The translations under genes and the position numbers were made by a program. Positions 9,949 through 19,043 of a stretch of DNA of 64,000 bases are shown in pieces (the stretch's first letter is position 1; each line of letters opens with the position of its first letter). The notes beneath the pieces are model-generated. The model had not been told where the DNA came from and made no database searches. It worked only from the letters and a program-made list of their open reading frames with translations. This stretch comes from Micromonospora rubida (lineage in GTDB: Bacteria > Actinomycetota > Actinomycetes > Mycobacteriales > Micromonosporaceae). Where the stretch lies: the NCBI RefSeq assembly GCF_009908295.1, contig NZ_JAAALO010000001.1, forward strand, positions 620,001 to 684,000, in the 5' to 3' direction.

Positions 9949-10355
9949 AGCGCATCGGGCTCGGCGCACTGCTCCTCGCCTGGCTCTACGGCGTGCCCTT
10001 CCTGCTCATCGTCGGGTTGGTTCGACGGACGTCCTCGCCCTCCATCGCGACCCACGCGGCGGCACGTGCGTTCGGCTCGACCACGGGCACCATCCTGACC
10101 GCGGCACTGGTCCTCAACCTGGCACTCCCGGTGGCTGGGGTGCTGCTCGCCCGGCTCGCCCGCGATCAGTACTGGACTCGCCACTTCGTCTGGTCACTGG
10201 CGGGTATGGTGCTGATCTATTTTGCTGTCGCGATCGTGGGAAGCGCGGCCACTGGTCCGTTGATCGGCTGGACGCCGGCCAACCAGGAGCCGGCACCCTA
10301 CGGCGGCACCCAATGCATCCCGATCAGCGGCGGCCGTGGCTGCCCCGGCGGCTGA
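9945..10355 (+). CDS. Small membrane protein, unknown function, coupled to the preceding gene
   Basis: 136 residues, three predicted transmembrane segments (about 8-27, 49-70 and 83-103) and a C-terminal extracytoplasmic tail with two Cys residues (GTQCIPISGGRGCPGG). The ATG overlaps the upstream TGA by four bases, indicating translational coupling. The pattern of two small three-helix proteins with paired external Cys residues suggests paralogues or a complex. No function can be assigned from sequence. Confidence 0.6.
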   Translation: MKRIGLGALLLAWLYGVPFLLIVGLVRRTSSPSIATHAAARAFGSTTGTILTAALVLNLALPVAGVLLARLARDQYWTRHFVWSLAGMVLIYFAVAIVGSAATGPLIGWTPANQEPAPYGGTQCIPISGGRGCPGG

Positions 10356-10479
10356 TCCCGGCGTACGGCGCGGCATGCCGCACCCGCATGCGCTGTCCCG
10401 CCTGCGCCAGCAACGCGCTCATGGCGACCACAGCCGGGGTTCCCCGACATGGTCACCGTGACGCCCGGTCGGCGGCAGA

Positions 10480-11784
10480 TCAGTGCACGTGATCATGAGT
10501 CGCAGCTGGTGCCGGAAGCGCCGGCCCGAGGCGGGCGAGCGGGGACAGGGCCATCAGCACGGGTGACAGCATCATGCCGGCGACCGTGACCAGCAGCGCC
10601 GGGCGTATCCGCCAGTGTTCTGCGAGGAGGCCGCCGAGCAACGAGCCGAATGGCGTCAGGCCCATGCCGGCGAAGGTGAGCGTCGCGGTGACGCGGCCCT
10701 GCATCGTGTTCGGGGTGACGGCCTGCCGGACGGCCATGACAGCGACGTTGACCAGTTGGCCGAAGGCCCCGAACACGAGGTTGATCGCGATTAGTGCGGC
10801 AATGGTGGCCACGGAGGTGCCGTGCAGCGCGGGCACGCACAGCAGCACGCCATCACCGATGGCCGCCGCCGCCACGAGTACGGTTCCGTAACCGAGGCGG
10901 CTCGGGAGGCGGGCGGCGAGCAGGGAGCCCACGAGCGCGCCCGGCCCCGTCGCGGCGAGCACCAGTCCGATGGCGGTGCCGGACAGGTGCAGCTCCCGTG
11001 GCAGGAAGAGCAGGTAGGCGGTCATCATGGCCGCGAAGGAAACCTGGAATGCGGCCGAGGCGAGGCACACGGTACGTAGCCAGGTGTCGCGGACGACGAA
11101 GCGGAGGCCCTCGTGGATCTGCCGCCAGATCCGCTGGGGACCGCCCGGGTGCTGCGGGATCGACTCGCGGTGACGGATACGGGAGATGCCCAGGATCGAC
11201 ACCACGAAGAACAGGGCGCTGGACGCGGCGGCGATCGGCGCCGACAGCAGGGACATCATCGTCCCGCCGAGAGCGGGACCGCCGATCTGGGCCGCGGACC
11301 GGCTTCCCTCGATCGCGCTGTTGCCCTGCAGCAGCTGATCGCGTCTCACCAGGCGTACGAGAGAGGCTTGGTAGGCGACGTCGAAGAACACCGACAGGGC
11401 CCCGATTGTGAAGGCGATGGCCAGCAGCGCTGGCAGGCCGAGGCCGCCCACGAGGGCGGCCACGGCGGCTCCGCCCAACGCCAGGGCTCGGCCGAGGTCC
11501 GCCAGGACCATGACGGTGCGGGTCCGCCACCTGTCCACCCACACGCCGACGAACAGCGCGAGCAGCAACTGCGGTGCCTGCCCCACCGCGCGCAGGACGC
11601 CCAGTTGATCCGCGCCGACGTTGAGCGTCAGGACGGCGATCAGCGGCAGGATCACCAGACTCGCGTGTTCGCCCAACTGTGAGGCCGTCTGGCCTATCCA
11701 GAGGCTGCGGAAGTCCGAGTTGCGCCACAGGCTCGGCGTGACGGATCGAGCGGAATCGGAAACGGCGGAGTAGCCGGACGGCAC
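10480..11784 (-). CDS. MFS transporter (EntS/MFS_3-like exporter)
   Basis: 434-residue major facilitator protein with about 12 transmembrane helices. The N-terminus (SLWRNSDFRSLWIGQTASQL) and the loop GVWVDRWRTRTVMVLADLGR are typical of the MFS_3/enterobactin-exporter-like group, which often exports macrolides or siderophores. The GTG at 11782-11784 is chosen because AAGGGG lies five bases upstream; an in-frame codon further upstream has no such site. It stands alone, convergent with the small membrane protein pair. The substrate is unknown. Confidence 0.88.
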   Translation of the reverse strand: MPSGYSAVSDSARSVTPSLWRNSDFRSLWIGQTASQLGEHASLVILPLIAVLTLNVGADQLGVLRAVGQAPQLLLALFVGVWVDRWRTRTVMVLADLGRALALGGAAVAALVGGLGLPALLAIAFTIGALSVFFDVAYQASLVRLVRRDQLLQGNSAIEGSRSAAQIGGPALGGTMMSLLSAPIAAASSALFFVVSILGISRIRHRESIPQHPGGPQRIWRQIHEGLRFVVRDTWLRTVCLASAAFQVSFAAMMTAYLLFLPRELHLSGTAIGLVLAATGPGALVGSLLAARLPSRLGYGTVLVAAAAIGDGVLLCVPALHGTSVATIAALIAINLVFGAFGQLVNVAVMAVRQAVTPNTMQGRVTATLTFAGMGLTPFGSLLGGLLAEHWRIRPALLVTVAGMMLSPVLMALSPLARLGPALPAPAATHDHVH

Positions 11785-11996
11785 AGAGACCCCTTGGATT
11801 GCTGCGGAGGAGGCGCACCGACCGCCGTACGACAAACGTACTGACGGTGCAGGTGGGGAAGACTCGCTGTGCAGCGCGATTCAAGGGCAGCACGCGATGA
11901 CAGGCCGATCACAGCCTGAGACGTCAACGCGCCGCCATCCGTGGTCGACCGACTCTGATCTTTTCGTGACGTGCGAACGGGGGCATGGGTGGACAC

Positions 11997-12425
11997 TCAC
12001 CGGCCGGGTGCGGGTAGGTCCTCGCCGCTGATCACGATGCACCCGAACAAGTCGCCGAGCACAGCCCGTTGGTGGTCCGTCAGCGGGTTCACGAAGACGG
12101 CAACGTCGGCATTCGCGGCCAGGCACGCTTGTGCGACTTCGCGCGCCTTGCCAGGGCCGAGCAGTGTCCGCCGCGAAAACGGCTCAGTCATCTTGGCCGC
12201 ACCGCCGTCCGAGACACCCCGCCGCTGGACGTGCTGGCTCACCACCCGTCCACCGTGTGCCTCTACCGAATTCGCCAGCAGATCGAGCTTCCGGCCGAAC
12301 TCTTTGTCCCTCGCCGAGAACAGGCCCACGAGCACCACGTTGGCGCCCGCCAGCACGGAGATCGGTGGCCCGCCCGGATATCGCCGCACGAGGCGATCGT
12401 GCCATGCCAGACGCCTTACGGGCAT
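11997..12425 (-). CDS. Standalone HflX N-terminal-domain protein (no GTPase domain)
   Basis: 142 residues matching only the N-terminal nucleotide-binding-like domain of the ribosome-associated GTPase HflX: VLVGLFSARDKEFGRKLDLL, GRVVSQHVQRRG, RTLLGPGKAREVAQ and ADVAVFVNPLTDHQRAVLGD can all be read. The protein ends after ISGEDLPAPGR, before the helical linker and G domain (no G1/P-loop anywhere downstream). It could be a small actinobacterial HflX-like family or a truncated remnant; intact codon use and a proper stop favour the former, while its place beside a decayed region favours the latter. The start is uncertain because no clear ribosome-binding site precedes the ATG. Confidence 0.6.
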   Translation of the reverse strand: MPVRRLAWHDRLVRRYPGGPPISVLAGANVVLVGLFSARDKEFGRKLDLLANSVEAHGGRVVSQHVQRRGVSDGGAAKMTEPFSRRTLLGPGKAREVAQACLAANADVAVFVNPLTDHQRAVLGDLFGCIVISGEDLPAPGR

Positions 12426-12495
12426 CGAGGAGACAGCTGCGATCCCGAGTCGACGCCGCTCCGCTGGTCACGGAACGCCACGCTCACCACTTCCT

Positions 12496-12965
12496 GCCGT
12501 GGATCTCGCCGACTTGCTCGGTCTGGTGAAGCATTCGGCGGCCATGGAGATCCTCTACTTCGGCGTCGTGTTCGGCCGACCGTTCAAGCAGGATCTGCCG
12601 TACGTCGGCGACGGAGCGGAGGCCAATGCCGACATGTGGGCGGCCCCAGATGAGACCCGCGAGGAGATCGTCGACTTGTACCGTCGCGCGATTGCCCACG
12701 CCGACACCACCATTGAAGCCCTTGCATTGGATGAGGCCGGCCGCGTGCCCTGGTGGGGCGATGCAGCGGTCACGTTGCACCACGTCCTGGTCCACGTCGT
12801 CGCGGAAACGCAACGGCACGCCGGCCACGCTGACATCGTGCGCGAACTCATCGACGGCGCGGCCGGGCTGCTGCCCAGGAACGACAACCTGCCCCCGCCG
12901 ACAAGTCATGGTGGCTGGACTACCGCCAGCGAGTGGAGCAGGCTGCCCTCGACGCCAGCCTGCAG
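12496..12965 (+). pseudogene. Degenerate DUF664 (DinB-fold, mycothiol-transferase-like) gene
   Basis: The frame reads LLGLVKHSAAMEILYFG, NADMWAAPDETREEIVDLYR and HVVAETQRHAGHADIVRELI, which is a DUF664/DinB-like domain, followed by GNDNLPP-like sequence. Near 12891-12902, at a C-run, the homologous reading changes frame to KSWWLDYRQRVEQAALDASL, so there is a one-base frameshift. The first 35-40 residues of a normal family member are missing, and no family-like sequence is seen in any frame upstream. The 3' end runs into a transposase fragment at about 12960. The gene is therefore broken at both ends and internally. Confidence 0.7.
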
Positions 12966-13135
12966 ACCGCCCGGTCGAAGGCGGGTGGTCGCCCGCCGGC
13001 GCTGCCCCTGGCGGCTCGGCGGGCGACCTGGCCCGAGCGTTCCGGGATGACGTGCCGGATCCCGCGGTACCGCAAAGCGCGGCGGGTGGAGTCGTGGGCG
13101 TAGCCCTTCGTCCCGTCGGCCGTACGCCGGCCGCT
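12959..13135 (-). pseudogene. IS5-family transposase fragment
   Basis: The minus-strand frame reads DGTKGYAHDSTRRALRYRG, HVIPERSGQVARR and GSAGGRPPAFD, which is the part of IS5/IS427-type DDE transposases just before the conserved NVVERCFNRLK region. The match stops at PPAFDRAV and turns into the DUF664 tail on the opposite strand. No terminal inverted repeats or other transposase parts are visible. It is a remnant about 180 bases long. Confidence 0.65.
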
Positions 13136-13266
13136 CGAAGCCATCTCGACCAACAGCGAGCCCGAACTGGGCGAGATCACCCCGTTACGCCGTGCCATCG
13201 ACTGAACGGTTCGCGGGCCGCTGGCAGTCCGTCAGGTGGTGGTGAGCAGGCCGACCGGGAGGTGTG

Positions 13267-16200
13267 ATGCGTGGTCGTGAGGAATCACCGAATGAGGTGA
13301 CGAGTCTGCTGCGTCGGATCACTGGGGAGCGAGGCCCCGTGGCGATGCTCGACGCTGAGGCACTGCGGTCGGTGGGTCTCCCTGCGGATGCCGTCGACGA
13401 CACCGGAATGCTCCTGCCGCACCTGGCGCAACACGCGATCCGGGCAGCTATTGGTGGCACAGTGCGGGCTGATGCCGACAGCCTGCCTTCGTTCATCGAC
13501 CTTTGGGACCGGATTCTGTGTTCCGCGCCCCGGAGCGGCTCCGACTGGGCGAACGCTGTGGCGGGCTTCGGCGCGGCGATGCAGGCCAGGTTCAACCGGA
13601 CTGGAGTGCCGGACGAGTTGGCCGTGGCGGTGGAGGCGCACCGCGTCGCCCTGGGCGCCACGAGCGCTGACCAAGCCAGCCGAGCAACGTGCTGGCTGAA
13701 TCTGGGGCGGGCGTTACACACCAGGTTCCGCCTGTCCGCGTCGGGCGCCGACTTGGACGAGGCAATTCACGCCACGGAGTCAGCAATCGCGGCTGCCCAG
13801 CGGGGCGGGCCGGTGCGGACGATCGCTCTCCAGAACCTCAACATGATGTCACGCGACCGTTACGAGAAAACCGGGGACATCGCGGATCTGGACCGGGCGG
13901 TGGACGCCGGCTTCTCGGCGCTGAACGCGGTCTCCCCTGGTCATCCTGACCGGGCGGCGCATCTACAGAACTTGGGCATCAGTCTGCGCGCCCGGTATGC
14001 GCACACCGGGGCGGCACGCGATCTGGACGCGGCCGTCGAGGCGCTCGGCGAGGCCGTGGGCCTGGCGAGCGAGGCCGCCGAGTCAGGCGCGTACCTGTCG
14101 AGCCACGGCGCAGCCCTGCTCGCGCGGTTCAACCGGGCGGGGCGGATGACCGACTTGGACGCGGCGGTGGAGCTCTCCCGCCGAGCCACGGCCACAGCCT
14201 CTCTCGACAACCCCGATCAGGCGGTGTACTTCCTGAACCTGTGCGCGGCATTGCTCACCCGGTTTCGCTCGACCGGTTCGGTGGACGACCTCGATGAGTC
14301 CGTGGCCGCCGCTGCCCAGGGCGTCGCGGCCACCGGCCTCGGCCACCCCTGTTACGCCAACACGCTGTGGAACTTCGGCTCCTGCCTGTCGGCGCGGTTC
14401 GACTTCCTCCAAGACCCGGAGGACATCGATCTGGCCGTGGGAATTCACCGCGAGGCCATGGCAGCCACTCCGGAAGGCCATCCTGACCGGGCATCGCGCC
14501 TCTCAATTCTTGGCACGTCGTTGCACGCCCAGGCGAAAAAGGACGACCGACCCGACGCGCTGCACGAAGTGGTGGACATCTTCCGCCAAGCCGTGGCCGC
14601 GACCCCGATCAGCCACCCCGAGCGGGTAGGACGACTGGACAGGCTCGGCAGCGCACTGGCGAGCCGGTTCGAGCACACCGGGGCCGCGCCCGACCTGGAC
14701 GAGGCCGCAGCAGTCCTCCGGGAGGCGGTGGCCACCGCCCCAGTCGACCATCCTGACCGCACCAGGTGGCTGGCCAACCTGGGTCTCGCGTTGTGGCGAC
14801 GCTACCGCCACTACGGTCACCAGGAAGACCTCGACAACGCCGCGAAAGCGTCTGCCGAGGCTACCCGGGTGCTTTCCGCACCGCCGATTGAGCGGATCAA
14901 AGCCGCCCGGATCGCCGCGACCGTCGCTGAGCAGAACAACGACCTCGCTGATGCGGCCGATCTGCTGGAGGCTGCGGTCAGGTCGCTGCCCGAGTTGGTT
15001 CCTCGCCGCCTTCCCCGCCCCGACCAGCAGGCCCGGCTCGCCGCCGTCGCAGGCTTGGCCAACCGGGCCGCCGCAGCGGCATTGGCGAGCCCGGCTACGC
15101 CCGTGTCCCACCGTGCCGCGCGAGCGATGGCCCTTCTGGAGGCCGGGCGCGCAATACTGCTCAGTCAGAGCCTGGAGACCCGCGGCGACCTCACCGATCT
15201 GCGCGCCATCCGACCGGACCTGGCGACACGGTTCGCCGAGCTGACGGATCGCCTCGACCAGCACACCGCCCAGCGGGTACACACCGACCCGGTGGCGGGC
15301 CGCACCAAGTCGGTCTCCGAACGGTTCGTGATCATGTCTGAGGTTGCGGGCCGCCCCGATTCGGCCCGCGCGGGCGACGCGGCCGACCGGATTCGGTTGG
15401 CCGAGGAGTTGGCCGAGGCCATCCGCCACATCCGCGAGGTGGACGGGTTCGCGAGCTTCGGCCTGCCCCCGGACGCCGGGGAGTTGCTGGCGGAGGCCGC
15501 ACACGGGCCACTCGTGGCCTTCACCGTCACTGCCGACCGCGGCAACGCCTTGATCGTCACCGACGACCGGGTCGAGTGCGTGGAGCTGCCCGGATTGACC
15601 ACGGAGGTGCTCGCCGATCGGGTCAGCGCCTTCCACCGTGCTCTCCGGAGAGCCACCAGAAGCCCCAGCACCCGAGACCTGCGGCCAGTCGCAACCACAA
15701 CAGATCGTCAAGCTGATCTGCGGGCCGTCCTCGAATGGCTGTGGGACAGCGTGACCGGGCCGGTGCTGGACCACCTGGGGTTGCGCCGCACCCCGTCGGA
15801 GAACGCCCGCCGGTGGCCGCGCATCTGGTGGATTCCCTGCGGCCAACTCGCCCTACTGCCCCTCCACGCAGCCGGTCACCACGCTGACCCGGCGACGCCG
15901 ACGCGCCGCGCCGTCCTGGACCGCGTCATATCCTCGTACACGTCCACCGTCGGCGCTCTGCGGCACGCCCGCCGGTCCCCCGCCACGGCACGCCCGCCCC
16001 AACGCTCGCTCGTCGTCGCCATGCCCACCACACCCGGCCTGCGCGGTGGCGGAAAACTCCCGCATGTCCGCGTAGAAGTCGATGTCGTCGCCTCCCTGCT
16101 CCCCGACCCCCTCGTCCTGAGCGCGCCACCCGACCCGGCGGACGCCGTGCCCGGACCCGCCCTCCCCACCGCACGCCGGGTCCTCGACGAACTGCCGTCC

Positions 16201-16647
16201 AGCGCGATCGCGCACTTTGCCTGCCACGGGATGCACCATCCGACCGAGCCCGCAGCCAGCACGCTCCTGTTGTACGACCACGCGGAGGCGCCGTTGACGG
16301 TGGCGCACCTGGCCCCGGTCGCCCTCGACCGCGCCCAGTTGGCCTACCTGTCGGCGTGCGAAACCGCACTGAACAAAGTCGAGCGCTTCCTCGACGAGGC
16401 CATCCACCTTGCGGCCGCGTTCCAACTCGCGGGCTTTCCCCACGTCATCGGCACCCTCTGGGCGGTCGACGACGAGTTCGCCGCCGTCATCGCCAGCCGC
16501 TTCTACCGCGGCCTCCACGACCAGCACACCGCCACCGTCACCGTCGGCGACGCCGCGCGCGTCCTGCACGAGGTCGTCCGCGACCTGCGGGACGAATCCC
16601 CCGACACGCCCTCGCTGTGGGCCGCCCACCTGCACTTCGGGCCGTGA
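13267..16647 (+). CDS. TPR-CHAT protein (caspase-like putative protease)
   Basis: About 1126 residues. Residues ~80-560 hold many tetratricopeptide-like repeats with a recurring pattern of TG..DLDEAV followed by HPDRA..L.NLG. The C-terminal CHAT domain (about 800-1126) is a caspase-fold peptidase: the catalytic His is in HFACHG (His987) and the nucleophile in YLSACETA (Cys1031), followed by the family signature AGFPHVIGTLWAVDD. CHAT proteases are activated by partner or ligand sensing through their repeats. The ATG at 13267 has GGGAGG four bases upstream; a GTG one codon earlier is too close. It is convergent with a YbjN-like/Sel1 protein and a small membrane protein. Confidence 0.9.
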   Translation: MRGREESPNEVTSLLRRITGERGPVAMLDAEALRSVGLPADAVDDTGMLLPHLAQHAIRAAIGGTVRADADSLPSFIDLWDRILCSAPRSGSDWANAVAGFGAAMQARFNRTGVPDELAVAVEAHRVALGATSADQASRATCWLNLGRALHTRFRLSASGADLDEAIHATESAIAAAQRGGPVRTIALQNLNMMSRDRYEKTGDIADLDRAVDAGFSALNAVSPGHPDRAAHLQNLGISLRARYAHTGAARDLDAAVEALGEAVGLASEAAESGAYLSSHGAALLARFNRAGRMTDLDAAVELSRRATATASLDNPDQAVYFLNLCAALLTRFRSTGSVDDLDESVAAAAQGVAATGLGHPCYANTLWNFGSCLSARFDFLQDPEDIDLAVGIHREAMAATPEGHPDRASRLSILGTSLHAQAKKDDRPDALHEVVDIFRQAVAATPISHPERVGRLDRLGSALASRFEHTGAAPDLDEAAAVLREAVATAPVDHPDRTRWLANLGLALWRRYRHYGHQEDLDNAAKASAEATRVLSAPPIERIKAARIAATVAEQNNDLADAADLLEAAVRSLPELVPRRLPRPDQQARLAAVAGLANRAAAAALASPATPVSHRAARAMALLEAGRAILLSQSLETRGDLTDLRAIRPDLATRFAELTDRLDQHTAQRVHTDPVAGRTKSVSERFVIMSEVAGRPDSARAGDAADRIRLAEELAEAIRHIREVDGFASFGLPPDAGELLAEAAHGPLVAFTVTADRGNALIVTDDRVECVELPGLTTEVLADRVSAFHRALRRATRSPSTRDLRPVATTTDRQADLRAVLEWLWDSVTGPVLDHLGLRRTPSENARRWPRIWWIPCGQLALLPLHAAGHHADPATPTRRAVLDRVISSYTSTVGALRHARRSPATARPPQRSLVVAMPTTPGLRGGGKLPHVRVEVDVVASLLPDPLVLSAPPDPADAVPGPALPTARRVLDELPSSAIAHFACHGMHHPTEPAASTLLLYDHAEAPLTVAHLAPVALDRAQLAYLSACETALNKVERFLDEAIHLAAAFQLAGFPHVIGTLWAVDDEFAAVIASRFYRGLHDQHTATVTVGDAARVLHEVVRDLRDESPDTPSLWAAHLHFGP

Positions 16648-16729
16648 GCGGGGCTGTCTCGCTAGCGGCTCTCCGGCAGCCCGAGGCCAACACGGTCTCG
16701 ATCGTGACAGGCTCATCGAAGGGGATCCG

Positions 16730-17800
16730 TCAGTCCCCGGGGGCGCTGTCGGGGGCGCTGCGGGCCGCCCACCGGCGCAGCAGGTCGATGCCCTCGTCGA
16801 GCCGGCCGTGCTCGGTCAGCAGCGTGACCAGCAGCGACAGGGAGCGCCGACTGCCCTGGTCGACGGCCCTGCGGAGCAGGTCGATCGCCTCGTCCGGGCG
16901 ACCGGCGGCGGCCAACAGGGCGGCCAGTTCGTCGTACGCCCGCACGTCGCCGTGGTCGGCTGCGACCCGCCAGTACCGCTCGGCCTCGTCGGTCTGCCCC
17001 CGCTCGGCCAGCAGGGCGGCCAGGCGGGCCGCAGCGTGCCAGTCGCCGTGGTCGGCGCGTAGCCGCAGCTCGTCGGTGTGCCCCCGGTCGGCCAGCAGGT
17101 CGACCAGGACCAGGCCGGCGCCCATCGCGCCGGAGTCCCCGGAGTCGGCGAGGTCGCGAAGATACCCGGTGGGGTCGGGCACGGGGGTCAGCCCGGTGGC
17201 CTCCGACCCGAAGAACCGGCTGCCGCCGAACTCGTGGCGCAGCCGGTCGTCCAGGTCGTCGGCCAGCGCGATCATGGCGCGCACGGCCAGCAGCAGGTGG
17301 GTGGGGACGAAGTCCTGCCCGAAGACGGGGATCGACGCCCAGACCGTCCCGCCGGTGCAGTAGATCCGGCCGACGACCAGCCCGTTGGTCAGGTCGAACA
17401 GCCGCTGGTAGAGCGTCTCCGTCTGCTCGACGCCGGTGAGCAGCGGCGAGAAGACGTCCACCAGGGGCGGGTCGTCCTGGGCGCGTACGAAGATCATGGC
17501 GGAGCCGGCGCGGATGCCCACGTCGCCGTCGGCGTCGACCCGGAGCTGGTCGGCGGTGACGCCGAGGACGGTGGCCAGGATCTCCTTCACCCGCTCCGTC
17601 AGCTTGCCGTCGCCGGCGTGCTGATCGGCCGGCCCCGCCACCGTGGGGCGGCGCGGGGCGGTGACCGGCCGGGCCGCCAGCGCGGCGGCCAACCTGGTGC
17701 GCCGGGGCACCGGGGTGGCGGTGGCGGTGACGGCCGGCCGGGCCGCCAGCCCGGCGACCAGGCGGCTCCACAGGGTGTCACGCGCCGTCATCGTGCTCAC
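16730..17800 (-). CDS. YbjN/T3SS-chaperone-like (TY-Chap) protein with Sel1/TPR repeats
   Basis: 356 residues. A basic, low-complexity N-terminus (about 1-60) precedes an alpha/beta domain (about 65-195), containing RVDADGDVGIRAGSAMIFVR and PVFGQDFVPTHLLLAVRAM. This domain resembles the YbjN/CesT-type peptide-binding chaperone fold named TY-Chap in actinobacteria. Residues ~205-345 are short helical Sel1/TPR repeats (LADRGHTDEL, LLAERGQTDEAERYWR, LLAAAGRPDEAIDLLR). The start is the GTG at 17800 or the ATG at 17791; both overlap the end of the upstream small membrane protein gene, so the two are coupled. The fold assignment is from pattern recognition and moderately sure. Confidence 0.72.
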   Translation of the reverse strand: MSTMTARDTLWSRLVAGLAARPAVTATATPVPRRTRLAAALAARPVTAPRRPTVAGPADQHAGDGKLTERVKEILATVLGVTADQLRVDADGDVGIRAGSAMIFVRAQDDPPLVDVFSPLLTGVEQTETLYQRLFDLTNGLVVGRIYCTGGTVWASIPVFGQDFVPTHLLLAVRAMIALADDLDDRLRHEFGGSRFFGSEATGLTPVPDPTGYLRDLADSGDSGAMGAGLVLVDLLADRGHTDELRLRADHGDWHAAARLAALLAERGQTDEAERYWRVAADHGDVRAYDELAALLAAAGRPDEAIDLLRRAVDQGSRRSLSLLVTLLTEHGRLDEGIDLLRRWAARSAPDSAPGD

Positions 17801-18137
17801 CGTCCGGGCCGGCGGCGGGCGGACCTGCCGGCGGCTCCACCATCCGGATCTGGTCGAACATCTTGGCGATCACCAACGGCGCGGCCACCCCGAAGGTGAA
17901 GCTGGCGAACGCGGTCTCCGCCAGGCCACCCGCACCAGCCGCAGCGGCCAGGCCGGTGCCGGCCACCGCCCGCAGCAGGACGGCGAAGACGATGATCGGC
18001 CGGTCCCGCCGGTCCTGCCACGGCCACTGCCACCGCCCCTTGGACTCGGTGGTCGGGCGCATCATGCCGTAGAGGTTCAGTGCCTCGGCGACGGCGCTGC
18101 CGACCATTCCCCACATCGCGGCCATCCATAGAGACAC
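17778..18137 (-). CDS. Small three-helix membrane protein coupled to the TY-Chap-like gene
   Basis: 119 residues with hydrophobic segments near 5-24, 46-68 and 73-92, a basic loop between the first two (GRWQWPWQDRRDRP) and a charged Pro-rich C-terminal tail. I do not recognise a named family. The 3' end overlaps the start of the TY-Chap/Sel1-like gene by up to 23 bases. Its place beside a CHAT protease suggests a membrane anchor or effector of that locus, but that is inference. Confidence 0.65.
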   Translation of the reverse strand: MSLWMAAMWGMVGSAVAEALNLYGMMRPTTESKGRWQWPWQDRRDRPIIVFAVLLRAVAGTGLAAAAGAGGLAETAFASFTFGVAAPLVIAKMFDQIRMVEPPAGPPAAGPDGEHDDGA

Positions 18138-18398
18138 GTCCCTACCCTAGCGATCGAGAGATTTACCACCCGCGCCGCCCTCCGCGCGGATGTCGACGTT
18201 ATCGCCGACGGTAACCGGACGGCACAAGCCACCGTCCATCCGGGACGGGTGAGGGCCGGCGGCCTGCCGGGCGCACGGGCGATGAACGCGGCCGCCGGCC
18301 ACGGCCGCGGTCAGCGCCCTGCCGACGCCGCCGACGCGAGCGGCGCGCGTGGTGGCGCCGCAGCCCGGCCCGTAAGGGACGGGACGGGCTGGCTTCCC

Positions 18399-18411
18399 TA
18401 TGATCCGGGTA
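18399..18411 (+). promoter_or_regulatory. Probable -10 box giving a leaderless transcript
   Basis: TATGAT at 18399-18404 matches the sigma-70-type -10 consensus except for one base. It ends 7 bases before the A of the ATG at 18411, and no ribosome-binding site is present, so transcription probably starts at the ATG. The -35 region is not recognisable. Confidence 0.55.
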
Positions 18412-19043
18412 TGGCTTTGCTGCACCGGGCGGAGATCCGCCCCACCAAGCTCGAACTCCTGGAGACCTGGCTTCCCGGGCGCCCGTGGTTCCGTGGGGAG
18501 GTAGACGTCGTCGTGGAGCGGGTCGCCGCGTACCGCTTCGACGACCCCGCCGGCGAGGTGGGGATCGAGACCATGCTGGTCCGGGCCGGTGCCGGGCCGA
18601 TCTACCAGGTGCCGCTGACCTACCGGGGCGCGCCGCTGGACGGTGCCGGATCATGGCTCGTCGGCACCTGCGAGCACTCGGTGCTGGGCCGGCGCTGGGT
18701 GTACGACGCCTGCGGCGACCCGGTGTACGCCGCGGCCCTGGCCGGGGCGATCCTCGCCGGCACCGGCCAGGCGGAGGAATACTTCGAGGTGGACGGCCGG
18801 CGTGAGCACCGGGTGCCCAGCATGGGGATCGCCGCCGACGGCGCGGGGCGATTCGACGTCCCGAAGGTCGGCGTGGTCGACCGGGTCGAGGACGGCGACC
18901 CGACCCACATCGTCACCGACTCCGTCGAACTGTCCGTGGTCCGGCTGGTCGGTGGCAACACCGGGCTGTACGGGGCCCGGCTGACCGGCACATGGGACGG
19001 GCAGCCGGCACCGCTGCCGCTGGCGTACGCGGCGCCGCGCTGA
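18411..19043 (+). CDS. Maltokinase N-terminal cap-like domain protein
   Basis: 210 residues. The N-terminus MALLHRAEIRPTKLELLETW and the later stretch TYRGAPLDGAGSWLVGTCEH match the N-terminal cap domain of actinobacterial maltokinases and of standalone relatives often annotated next to glucan genes. No kinase domain follows, so this is a cap-only protein of unknown activity, perhaps sugar-related. An in-frame GTG far upstream exists, but the ATG at 18411 sits exactly at the expected start point of a TATGAT -10 box. The gene is monocistronic as far as can be seen. Confidence 0.78.
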   Translation: MALLHRAEIRPTKLELLETWLPGRPWFRGEVDVVVERVAAYRFDDPAGEVGIETMLVRAGAGPIYQVPLTYRGAPLDGAGSWLVGTCEHSVLGRRWVYDACGDPVYAAALAGAILAGTGQAEEYFEVDGRREHRVPSMGIAADGAGRFDVPKVGVVDRVEDGDPTHIVTDSVELSVVRLVGGNTGLYGARLTGTWDGQPAPLPLAYAAPR

